A DNA stretch of 11,360 nt from Paludibacteraceae bacterium. GTDB lineage: Bacteria; Bacteroidota; Bacteroidia; Bacteroidales; Paludibacteraceae. The stretch lies in the NCBI GenBank assembly GCA_017646225.1, contig JAGCMZ010000088.1, forward strand, positions 1 to 11,360. Reading direction: 5' to 3'. Below, piece after piece: positions 1 to 8,933 of the stretch (positions are counted from its first letter, which is position 1; each line of letters starts with the position of its first letter). The position numbers and the translations under genes were made by a program. A model generated the notes under the pieces. It worked only from the letters and a program-made list of their open reading frames with translations. It was not told the origin of the DNA and ran no database searches.

Positions 1-3000
1 AGGTTTGAGTATCCTTGATAGAGAAGTCGGCACGAACGGTTAAGTCGTTGTTTACTTGTTTGCTCGCTTGACCTTGACGCATCGAGAATTTCAAATCGCT
101 AAACTTATAGCCAATACCCACTACGTATTCGTTGTTGTGCGATTCTACCAATTGGTTGGTCGATAAATTCAAGCACATGTTACGACCTTTACGCCATTCT
201 GCCTTGAACGAGAAACTGTTCTTCATATTCACATCAATACCCACCAACGGACTGAATTGCTCGTTAATGGTAACAGCACTAAAGGTATAACGGCTCGATG
301 GTGTACTACCACCAGTTAGCACATCTTCGATGTAACCAAAGTCGTCGCCAAAGCCCTCTACACCCACAAAGGTTTGATCGGCATTGTACGAACCAATTTG
401 GTATTTACAGGTATATGCGTGGGTAAGGTTAAAGCTACGGAAATTCTCTTGGAACCATGGAATACGCATCAAGGCACTGCAACTTACTTGCCAGTTAGGC
501 AAGAACGACCAGAACGTTGGAATAGCCGATAGGGTTACATTCTCGGTAGAACGTCCACCGTAAGCCGCCAAGAAAGCAGGCACCAATACATCGTCCGAGT
601 TAAGCGCAAAAGGAGTAACAGGATTGTATTTGGCTTGCAAACGCGACTGAATTGCACTTCTGTACGACAAGAATCGATTAAACAAGTCGGTTCCCGTTCC
701 AGCAAACGCCGTACCAATGGCCACGTAACTCATCGAGAAACTACCATTAAGGGTAGTCAATTGATTTTCGCCTTTAGCACCACTTAAACGCACATCGCGG
801 TTTTCTACCAATTGTCTATCGGCAGCCACGTTGATTTTAAAGCCAGGGAATGGTTCTACCAAAGCGGTGGCCTTAAAGGTTTCGTTGTGGATAAATTGAA
901 CCGGATTGTAGATAGCATCGGACGTAATTAACCAATCGTTGTTCAATGCCCTATCCAACATATCCTCGCTTTGAATACCCATCACAAAGTCAAAACCTGG
1001 AGCAGTTAAGCCGTTATAGCTGGTTAAACCTAAGCAAGTAACACTTGGTTTAAAGCCTGGTAATACCGTACCATCTGTTTGTGCGTAGTTAAACGAAACG
1101 TTGCGTACCATCATCAACACACGTGCCATAACGTCCAAAGCAATGTTACCTGCAGGTTCGTTACCGCCCGTTTGCACATTTACCGCTACTTCTACATCGT
1201 CCTTACCCGTAATAATAATGGTATTGGCATCTTTTACCTTATAGCTCAACTTATACGCTTTTCCATCCAAGGTAGCCTTAACACGCGGACGTTGGTCGTT
1301 CAAGCGGTGACGTACCTCAACGGTTTGCCCCTTTCGCAAAATAACTTGCTTATTGAAATTACGCACCGGTTTTTTACGTTGCGATGCACGCGTCGAAGCA
1401 AATTTCTTGTTTACCTCTTTTAAATACGACGACTTGTTGTACAACGATTCAAAGTTCAATTTACCGTCTACTTGCCACATACCTCTACTGGTAGCCGTAT
1501 TGGCAATAACATCGGTTCCATGTACCCACTGATAGGTACCGTCGTACTTAAAGTTACCGTTTATCCAGTTAAAGATAGGCATTTTGTTAAATGGCACTGC
1601 CCACGATGCAGTAAAGCGTTGGTTGTAATCTTGAGGCGAGCCCAACTCACGCAAACTTGCCCAAACCGTATCCTTCCACATTTCAAATTCGTCTGGATAC
1701 AATTTGCTATTGATACCCCCATCGTTCTCTTCAATCAACGAACGGTTTGAGGTGGTAAGTGTCAATTTTAAGTTTTTGGTCAAATCCCAAGCAAAGTCAA
1801 AGTCGTTGTTCCACATAAAGTCGGTGGCAAACGATGGGTCGATATCGGCATCGGGATTTTCAAAATCGCGCACCACTTGTTCGTAATAGTTACGAATAAA
1901 GTTGGTTTTGAACGATACCAATTTAGGAGCATAGTAGAATCCAAAATCGGTCAACCATTCCGCATGTTTCGATTTCTTTAAGGCATCAATTTTGGCAAAA
2001 GGTTCTACCGGAGTAGGCGACCATGAGAACTCGTACGAACCGTACGCATTGCAATACTGTTCTACTTCGCGTGTGGTATTGGGGTCGCGCGATAGGGTTT
2101 CAGAGAACGAACCGCCAATGGTAAAGTTAGAAGGATCCCAAGGACGAGGACCTTTTGAGCTGCTCATACCCACACGAATGGTAGGCACCGACAAACTTTG
2201 GGTAATGGTCATATCTTGTGCCACGCTCAAAATAGAGTCGCGCATGGTTTTAGATGCGGTCGATTCCAAAGCATCGCTCAACAAAATATCTTTGTCCAAT
2301 GGATTGTATTTGGGGTTCACAATCTCTTGCGATAGCGAATAGCGTACAGGCAAGGTTACATTGGCTTTTTCGGGGAACAATTTACCCAACTCAATGCTGG
2401 CATTCACATTGTATTGGTAGTAATCGTCTTGACGACGTTCTTGCACTTTTTGTTCTACACCACCGTATCCAATGGTTTCCAAACGACCTGCCGCATTTAC
2501 CTTGATAAAATCGGACAAGGCAATATCCAAGTTAGCACGAGCGGCCACACCCCCTTGCTCATCAAACTCGGTTAGCAATAATTCGTCAACCCAAACCTCT
2601 ACCGATTTTTGGGTGCGCGCACCGTTTCTTACACCAATCATCAACACCTCAACCTCGCCCAAGCTAGGATTACCCACAATGGTCATGCGGTTATTGGGGT
2701 TGTTGTGGTCCATGGTAGAATAAGGAGTCAAATTGGTAACCGCCGATCCGGAACGTGCTTTTTCTTCGTTACGTGCCTTTTTCAAATCGGTTAAGAAACG
2801 AAGTGGCAAGGTAATTTTATTCGATTCTGGCCATACCGCATCTCTATCCGATGTTATGTTATTGGAATACTGACCTGCTGGTGTAATGGCCAACGGTACT
2901 TCGTATTCGTAATAGTTGTTTTGGTAATCAGAACCCATTCTGATAAACAACTTCATTTCGCCATCCTGAATATTGGTAGCATCGTCTGGCAAGGCTTCGG

Positions 3001-4222
3001 CATGCACAAACATTTCCAACTGGCCATACTGACGCATATCGTAACCGCCTAATTTCTTGTACAAAGCACGTGCATCTTTGGGTGCTAGGTTATGTACCTT
3101 AATCGACATGGATTGTTCGTTTTCTTGGCGAACTTGTTGTTGACTAGGGTCAATTTCGCGGGTTACACCCGGAGGCAATACGTAGTTGACAGGGGTTTTA
3201 TCGGCATTCTCTTCGATGCTTACCGACGACATTTCTATCATCGCATTGTCTTGGAAATATGCAGGTTCCAACTCTTTGGTATAGGTACGCCAATCGCCTT
3301 TCACCAACTCCATGGTAGCAAAACGCAAGTTCACATCCTCCATAAAGTCGGTTAAATACAATCGCATAAAACGAATGGATTTAAAGCTCTTAATACCGCC
3401 TTTGGCTTGGTAATTAGCCGCATCGCGCAATGGAATTTTGAATTGATACCAGTTAACCGTTCCGGTAGTTCCGTCTTTTAAGGTTACAGTGGCAGTAACA
3501 CGGTCGGTAATAAAGTTTTGACCCACCATCATATCGGTAGGACGCAACGAGATACGATACTCAAAATATTTCTCGGTATCGCCCATGGTGTTATCCAAGT
3601 TTACATCCTCTACGTCGGGATTATTGGTCGATGCAGTGGTGTACGATTCCGTCTCAGATTTTGCCTGCGAGTTGCCTTCCGTACCATTGTAGTAACGATA
3701 ACGATCCAATACGCTTACCTCTTTGGCATCGTAATCGGAGCCTCTATAGTGGTGGAAATTATCGCCTGCAGGGTCGTTCAGAGGCGAGAATGGATCGTTT
3801 TCCATGCGCTCCAATGCCGAAGCATTTAATTTAGAGCGCAACTTGGCTACAAAGTTTTTATAGGTTTCGTGCTCAAACTCTTCTTCGGTATGCAAACCGT
3901 TCAAACCTGTATCTTGTTTTTTACGGGCATCCGTTGCATTATCAAATGCATACACCACCGATTGTTTGGTAGGTGCTTTACCCCATGAGGTTTCTACAAC
4001 GTTATTGTCGGTGGCCTCTACCGGCATACCATTTTCGTAGAATTTACGACCGTCTTTTAGAATATCTTCGGAAATATCACCCAAGTTGATGTACAAATCA
4101 CCCCCGCGCATCGAACCATCGTTGTACACAAAGGGGTCCATCATCCAAAACTCCAAATACTCAATGTTATTGGTTTCAAAGTCGGTGGTTTCCAATTTGC
4201 GAATAATACCACCCCACTTGCC
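1..4222 (-). CDS. sprA: T9SS translocon SprA/Sov, C-terminal part, in frame after the amber stop, cut by the window edge
   Basis: The same reading frame as the upstream sprA part continues without a stop for about 1407 codons to the window edge. It starts directly after the TAG with GKWGGIIRKLETTDFE and then NIEYLEFWMMDPF, a conserved SprA segment. Later come LGEVEVLMIGVRNG and VEVWVDELLLTEFDEQGG (second SprA domain), GPRPWDPSNFTIGGSF, and the barrel-end motif AEWRKGRNMCLNLSTNQLVE with NEYVVGIGYKFSDLKF. In known SprA proteins this last stretch lies close to the C-terminus, so I estimate 50-100 codons are missing. Together the two parts give about 2349 codons, against roughly 2400-2500 residues for the family. 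The first Met codons after the stop are at 4142-4144 and 4139-4141; a product restarting there would have no signal peptide and could not reach the outer membrane. No other stop, frameshift or deletion was seen when the frame was read through. Confidence 0.9.
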
Positions 4223-4225
4223 CTA
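4223..4225 (-). other. In-frame amber (TAG) codon inside sprA
   Basis: On the minus strand the frame reads CAT CCC TAG GGC AAG TGG GGT. SprA coding continues in the same frame on both sides, so one base change (for example to GAG, CAG or AAG) would restore an uninterrupted gene. The stop sits within the 8-base palindrome CCCTAGGG. It could be a real nonsense mutation, a strain or population variant, or a sequencing/assembly error; the sequence alone cannot decide. Confidence 0.9.
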
Positions 4226-7048
4226 GGGATGGGTTAATTTACCATCTTGATCAAAGTTATCGGCGTACACGTTGTACGGACCACGTTCGGTAGGATGGAA
4301 AGCCAAGTCGAGCGTTTGAATGTAGCTAGACTGTCCGTACACCAATTCCCTATTGGGGAATATTTCATTTTCCGATACTTGACGAACAAAGTGATTTGAC
4401 AACTGGGTTTTGTCCTTTCTAATGTGCGATGGCGTATTCGAAGTGCTTTGGTTAAACATGTTATCGATGTAATACCACGATAACAAGGCCCTGTTTTTGC
4501 CGTATTCGATGTTATTGCTCAAGTCCGACTCAACAAAACGCGACGGCGTACTTGCCAAACGCCAATTGGAAGCGTAACGCACATCAAAACCTACGGTAGT
4601 CGCCTCAAAGTCATCTACATACGCCTTACCTTTTGCACCAGGTGCCGAGCCCGGAATCATGTGCGCAAATTCGGCATCGAACGCAATGGTCGATGCTTGT
4701 TTTAGGTTTAAAATAGGCAGTTTATTCAACCAATCGGTTATCGATTGGAATTGGTTGCGATACGATGCACTTACTCCCCAAATGGTATTGGCAACAGGGT
4801 CATCGCCATACGACACTTTTGACGTCAATGGTTTTTCAGAGAAGTGCATAATGGTACCCCCAATGTTGAAATGCTCGTTAAAGTCGTAGCCAATGGTAGC
4901 CCCCACCAACGACTTGCGCTGCATGTTAAACATCGATTGGCTCTCTAACGACACACTAATAGGCGTACCCAAATCAATCAAATCTTGATTCATGATGGTA
5001 ACAACCCCCATCATGTAATCGACTGTATAATCGACATTTTCGGTAAGTACCACCCCACCTGCGGTTACTTTTACCGAACCTTTGGGGATGTTCATGGCAT
5101 TCAATCGGATTTCCGAACCCGACGATGCACGGTACTCGCCTTCTAAGTAGTATTTATTTTTTTCAGCAAATTCTTGTGCCGTAGTAAGCGTAGAATCGTA
5201 CAGTTCTTGAAAACAATACTTATCGACCAATTCCTTCTTATTGCCCAGTTTTTTGGCTAAGTGCGAACCAAAAGGTTCTACAACCGGGAATATAATCTTA
5301 CCGTTTTGTGCAATGATGGTATAGCCATCTATAAAGTCGAATCGACCATCGCCTTTGGGTCTTTCGTTGCCATGCGAATCCAAATGGTCCAAGCCCATTA
5401 CTTTTAGCAAAGGTTCTTTGGCAATAGGACCTTCGGTAAGGTAGCGCAAGTCGATACCCGTTGAATCATTTTTGTACATGATGTTAAGGGTAAACTTGTT
5501 CTCTTGCACCTGATATGCCCCTAGCGAGTAGATGTTTTTCATCATCAAATCCCAGGTAGGATGCGCTGGCGATTTATCAACCGATTTCAACATCTTAAGT
5601 GCCAAAGGTTTTGACACCTCGCTTGCCGAGTTAGACAATTCCCCTACGGTGTACACCTTGCCTTGGTAGGTATATTGGAATGCAACTGCCAAAATTTCAT
5701 CGTTGTTCAAGGCCGATTTTAACGAGATATAACCCAATTCCTTGTTCAGGGTATAATCGCCTGCGTCCAATCTGCGAGCTCCCTCTAATTTGGCGTAATC
5801 AACGCCACTTTCCATGCCAAATCCTTTTAAGTAGGCATCAATTTCGTAGATATCGGGCAAACCACCGGACGATTGTACCACATTGGCAAACAAGGTATTA
5901 GCATTATTCGAAGGTACTTTTGATGCACCAGTTGGTGCTACCGAAGGATTGTAAATATTCTCGGGTTCACCCAAGTCGGAGAAACCCACAATATTGGTAG
6001 TATTTTGGTAGTTAACGGCATTTTTATTGGTTACCCACACCTCTATGGCAGTAATCGATATACCCGAGGCAATATTGGGAACGTCTTCCATCCACTCATC
6101 GTAGTGTTTGCGGAAATAATGCGACAAAAAGTAGTGTCTATTTTCGTCGTACTGATCCACAGGTACAGTAAAATCGGTGGTTTGTGCACCGCTGGTATTA
6201 ACCGTTTGCGATTCCGATTCTTGTTGCGAGAAAACACCGCTTACCTTTAGCTTTCCAAACTGCAAATCGGCCTTGATACCAAACAAACTGGTACTACCCG
6301 TAATAAGAGAACCCGTTAGGGGCATACTCACATTACCAGCCTCCAGTTTTTTAATAATATCGTCCTCTTTGCCTTCGTATTGCAATTTCAGCATCGACTG
6401 ATCAAAATCAAACGTTGCTTCTGTATTGTAGTTTAAGCCGAATTTTAACTTATCACCCACCGAACCGGTTGCATTCAACTGGATTTTTTCGTCAAAATCG
6501 AAAGTAGGTGCCGGATTTTGCGAGCGTTCGCTCAACGAAGGGTCTTTTAATTGCTTAAAACTTAAAGCAAAAATAAGTTCGGCAGAACCTTGCAATTTAA
6601 TTTGCACGCCACCTGGCCCAAACACCCTATCTGCCTGACCAATATCAAATTTCATATCGGTAAGCGAGAACTGATGCTTACGCTCTTTTTCTTCGCGGCT
6701 ACGTTGCAAATAATAATCTTGCATGGATTTTTGAGCCGTATAGCGCAAATATTCTTCGTTGCTTAAGTAAAAAGGAACACCCAGTTCATCCTCGCCCAAG
6801 GTGGTTTCAAAGTAGTATTTTCCCGTAACAGGGTCGTATTGAATCTTGGTTTCGATGTTTTCTGGAGCAGGCAAGTCCATGGGCGACACATCGTCCAAAT
6901 CGTCGTGTGTTTCGGCGTAGTTTTTAGAGATGGGATAACGCAAACTATCCGATGCAGCAGGCGCATCTTGAGCGTACATCACATGCACGCAGCATGCAAG
7001 CACCAACAATGCGAAAACATAACGGATATTACGCCAGATTTTTTCCAA
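4223..7048 (-). CDS. sprA: T9SS translocon SprA/Sov, N-terminal part, ended by an in-frame amber stop
   Basis: Encodes the first 941 residues of SprA (Sov in Porphyromonas), the giant outer-membrane beta-barrel through which type IX secretion clients cross; in Flavobacterium it is also needed for gliding. Residues 1-27 form a signal peptide (basic R6/R9, hydrophobic FALLVLACC, likely cleavage after YAQ). Family hallmarks follow: RVFGPGGVQIKLQGSAEL near residue 142, the run EGKEDDIIKKLEAGNVSMPL near 226, then GSLITGSTSLFGIKADLQFG, and the YVDDFEAT motif near 820, covering the repeated SprA N-terminal domain. The start is TTG, 3 bases after the ruvA stop; the next in-frame ATG (residue 24) would destroy the signal peptide. 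No promoter is seen between the genes, so co-transcription with ruvA is likely. The frame ends at TAG inside a conserved region and continues open beyond it, so this is not a natural C-terminus. Family assignment is very secure; functional status is not. Confidence 0.93.
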   Translation of the reverse strand: MEKIWRNIRYVFALLVLACCVHVMYAQDAPAASDSLRYPISKNYAETHDDLDDVSPMDLPAPENIETKIQYDPVTGKYYFETTLGEDELGVPFYLSNEEYLRYTAQKSMQDYYLQRSREEKERKHQFSLTDMKFDIGQADRVFGPGGVQIKLQGSAELIFALSFKQLKDPSLSERSQNPAPTFDFDEKIQLNATGSVGDKLKFGLNYNTEATFDFDQSMLKLQYEGKEDDIIKKLEAGNVSMPLTGSLITGSTSLFGIKADLQFGKLKVSGVFSQQESESQTVNTSGAQTTDFTVPVDQYDENRHYFLSHYFRKHYDEWMEDVPNIASGISITAIEVWVTNKNAVNYQNTTNIVGFSDLGEPENIYNPSVAPTGASKVPSNNANTLFANVVQSSGGLPDIYEIDAYLKGFGMESGVDYAKLEGARRLDAGDYTLNKELGYISLKSALNNDEILAVAFQYTYQGKVYTVGELSNSASEVSKPLALKMLKSVDKSPAHPTWDLMMKNIYSLGAYQVQENKFTLNIMYKNDSTGIDLRYLTEGPIAKEPLLKVMGLDHLDSHGNERPKGDGRFDFIDGYTIIAQNGKIIFPVVEPFGSHLAKKLGNKKELVDKYCFQELYDSTLTTAQEFAEKNKYYLEGEYRASSGSEIRLNAMNIPKGSVKVTAGGVVLTENVDYTVDYMMGVVTIMNQDLIDLGTPISVSLESQSMFNMQRKSLVGATIGYDFNEHFNIGGTIMHFSEKPLTSKVSYGDDPVANTIWGVSASYRNQFQSITDWLNKLPILNLKQASTIAFDAEFAHMIPGSAPGAKGKAYVDDFEATTVGFDVRYASNWRLASTPSRFVESDLSNNIEYGKNRALLSWYYIDNMFNQSTSNTPSHIRKDKTQLSNHFVRQVSENEIFPNRELVYGQSSYIQTLDLAFHPTERGPYNVYADNFDQDGKLTHP

Positions 7049-7051
7049 CTC

Positions 7052-7642
7052 CTACAACAATTTAAGGGCTTTCTTAATCACTTGTTCAACAGAAAGTGTA
7101 GGTTCGTCGGATAAAATTTTCTTGACTACTTTTTGCGATTGCGCTGCCACAAAGCCCAACATAGAAAGGGCCGCCACAGCTTCCGAAGCAATTTGAGCAT
7201 TGGCAGCGGTATCAACCATAGCCAGAGCAGGCCCCGCTTCCAATTCGTTTATCTTATCTTTCAAATCGACTAAAATGCGTTGGGCAGTTTTAAGACCAAT
7301 GCCTTTAACCGACTTAATCAAATGTACATTTTCTGTTCGGATGGCTTGACACAATTCTGGGGTCGACAACGACGACAAAATAACGCGAGCCGTTCCTGCA
7401 CCTACACCCGATACCGAAATCAACAACAAAAACATGCGTCTTTCGGCAGCTGTAGCAAAACCGTACAACACAAATGCATCTTCGCGAATGGATTCGTACA
7501 GATACAATTTGGTAGCCGATTTATCTTGTATAGCGCTGTATGTTTGCAACGATATATTGATCATATAACCCACTCCTTGTGTTTCTAAGACCACGTACGC
7601 GGGAGTTATCTCTACAATATCGCCTTTAAGGTATTCAAACAT
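7052..7642 (-). CDS. ruvA: Holliday junction branch migration protein RuvA
   Basis: RuvA binds four-way DNA junctions as a tetramer and loads the RuvB helicase for branch migration in recombination and repair, in the cytoplasm. At 196 residues it has the usual family length. The N-terminal OB-fold opens with [12 protein letters not shown] and carries VGYMINIS and the acidic-loop region [17 protein letters not shown]. Two helix-hairpin-helix motifs contact [17 protein letters not shown] (about 76-89) and [14 protein letters not shown] (about 111-124). The RuvB-binding domain III is at about 150-196 ([12 protein letters not shown], ending KKALKLL). ATG start at 7640-7642 and TAG stop at 7052-7054, exactly at the expected C-terminus. 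It is the first gene of a ruvA-sprA pair, an adjacency I recall as recurrent in Bacteroidota. Nothing about ruvA itself looks damaged. Confidence 0.97.
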   Translation of the reverse strand: MFEYLKGDIVEITPAYVVLETQGVGYMINISLQTYSAIQDKSATKLYLYESIREDAFVLYGFATAAERRMFLLLISVSGVGAGTARVILSSLSTPELCQAIRTENVHLIKSVKGIGLKTAQRILVDLKDKINELEAGPALAMVDTAANAQIASEAVAALSMLGFVAAQSQKVVKKILSDEPTLSVEQVIKKALKLL

Positions 7643-7670
7643 ATTTTATGCACTTACAATTACGAACCTA

Positions 7671-7704
7671 CAAAGGTAGCAAAAAAATCTACAAAACCTA
7701 CAAA
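7671..7704 (-). promoter_or_regulatory. Putative Bacteroidota-type promoter of ruvA-sprA
   Basis: On the minus strand TACCTTTG (7671-7678) matches the -7 consensus TAnnTTTG of the Bacteroidota primary sigma factor. A TTTG at 7701-7704 lies 22 bases upstream, slightly longer than the usual spacing of about 19; another TTTG at 7692-7695 is too close (13 bases). The -7 box lies about 28 bases before the ruvA ATG, giving a short leader. The -7 match is good and the -33 match weaker. Confidence 0.55.
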
Positions 7705-7750
7705 ATATCAACGTATTAAACCCTCAAATAGTATATCGTTTTAAGTTAAA

Positions 7751-7781
7751 AAAATCCAAAAGTACAAGACTTTTGGATTTT
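7751..7781 (-). terminator. Rho-independent terminator of the B12-uptake operon
   Basis: A perfect 13-bp inverted repeat (AAAATCCAAAAGT at 7751-7763, its complement at 7769-7781) with a 5-base loop. Read on the minus strand the 3' arm runs into seven T residues, giving an intrinsic terminator. It begins 20 bases after the stop of the lipoprotein gene and precedes the ruvA promoter, so it separates the two transcription units. The 159-base gap 7643-7801 holds only this terminator and the ruvA promoter. Confidence 0.85.
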
Positions 7782-7801
7782 CATATCTATACTTCTCATT
7801 A

Positions 7802-8929
7802 TCAGCGTAAAAAAGCAACACTTCCAGGGATATCACCTGTGGTGTGTTTCCACAAAAGATGCCCCTCTGCATTGCAATAGTAAAGTATACCAGGCGTAAC
7901 AAAATCGGAAGCATCGGTCAAGACAATATCACCCGTGGTAGGATGTACCGCTACCGAATAGGGATAAATAATTTTTTCTTGCACATCGGCACTTAAAAAC
8001 GAGCCCGAATTGATGGTATGCGTCCTCAAATTGATGGTATAATATTCGTAAACGGTTTTGTACTCGGGAGCAGGTCCGTATTCGATGTTGATAACGTACG
8101 CCACATCGCCTTTGATGGCTACAGAAGTTACCCCTTTGCCCAATGTTTTTACAATTTGTTCGGTTTGGGTATCCAATACATACAAATTAGGCAACACATC
8201 GTAATAGTTACCTCTACTGCTTACATACAAGCTGCCATCGGGCGCTAAAAATACTCGATGCAAGTTAATGGCAACCTCTATTTTTTTGATTTCGGTAAAA
8301 CTTTGTAAATCAATCACAGACAAGGTGTTATCGTAATTTTCGGGGGTATAACCGCCCGAGTTGGCAACGTACAATTTACCGCCTTTAATGGCCATTTCTT
8401 CGGGTTGACGACCCACGGTTACACTACGTCCCAACGCATAGGTAGTGGTATCCATTTCTACCACATAACCAAGTTGTGTTCCGCCCATCTGCATTTGTCC
8501 TGCATACGAACTGAAATACGCTTTCCCTTGGTCAAAAATCATGCTCCTAACATTGGGAATTTCTACCGATGCCAGGTGTTTCGCCGTTTTAGCATCCATA
8601 ATTTCTACCAAATTAGAGCCATTGATAATGGCATACATTTTACTGCCATAAATGGCCAATAGTGTACCCACATCGCCCAGCTCGCCAATAATAGACGGAT
8701 TGCGTTGCGCAAAAATATCGTTTTCGTAAACACCTGTTGCGTAGGCAAAATAATCCAGGGTAGCCTTATTGGCACCCATCACCCCCTCGTTGAGCACATA
8801 AAAACCTTGGTAATCGGTTTGTACATCGGGATAGGTAGGATCTTCATCAGGGTTAGGTCCACTGGGTTCTGGAGATTGGCAAGCCGCCAACAAAAGCAAG
8901 GCAAACAGCCACACGTTTTTCATTTTCAT
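7802..8929 (-). CDS. btuG: YncE-like beta-propeller surface lipoprotein, BtuG-like B12-capture candidate
   Basis: 375 residues beginning with a lipoprotein signal peptide: hydrophobic core LFALLLL and lipobox LAAC with Cys17. A Pro/Asp/Glu-rich linker follows (about 18-36), then propeller-like repeats over about 40-375, such as KMYAIINGSNLVEIMD, KLYVANSGGYTPENYDNTLS, SLYVSSRG with LPNLYVLDTQTEQIV, and SVAVHPTTGDIVLTDAS. The PEEMAIKGGKLYVANSGG stretch is typical of DUF5074/YncE-like proteins. In Bacteroides the family member BtuG is a surface lipoprotein that binds cobalamin very tightly and sits over BtuB. Here the gene starts 4 bases after a BtuB-like receptor gene, downstream of a cobalamin riboswitch, so the same role is inferred. 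The second ATG (8921-8923) has better spacing from AAGAG (7 bases versus 1), so the start may be two codons later; the lipobox is unaffected. Stop is TGA. The fold is secure; ligand and symbol rest on context. Confidence 0.8.
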   Translation of the reverse strand: MKMKNVWLFALLLLAACQSPEPSGPNPDEDPTYPDVQTDYQGFYVLNEGVMGANKATLDYFAYATGVYENDIFAQRNPSIIGELGDVGTLLAIYGSKMYAIINGSNLVEIMDAKTAKHLASVEIPNVRSMIFDQGKAYFSSYAGQMQMGGTQLGYVVEMDTTTYALGRSVTVGRQPEEMAIKGGKLYVANSGGYTPENYDNTLSVIDLQSFTEIKKIEVAINLHRVFLAPDGSLYVSSRGNYYDVLPNLYVLDTQTEQIVKTLGKGVTSVAIKGDVAYVINIEYGPAPEYKTVYEYYTINLRTHTINSGSFLSADVQEKIIYPYSVAVHPTTGDIVLTDASDFVTPGILYYCNAEGHLLWKHTTGDIPGSVAFLR

Positions 8930-8933
8930 TCTC

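Noticed and set aside
1079..1750. Plus-strand ORFs of 114 and 92 residues
   Set aside because: Both are antisense to the sprA frame, which is conserved and continuous there.
4223..4225. Pyrrolysine or other programmed recoding at the sprA TAG
   Set aside because: SprA is not a known recoded family, no pyl genes are visible, and the ruvA TAG works as a normal stop in the same frame.
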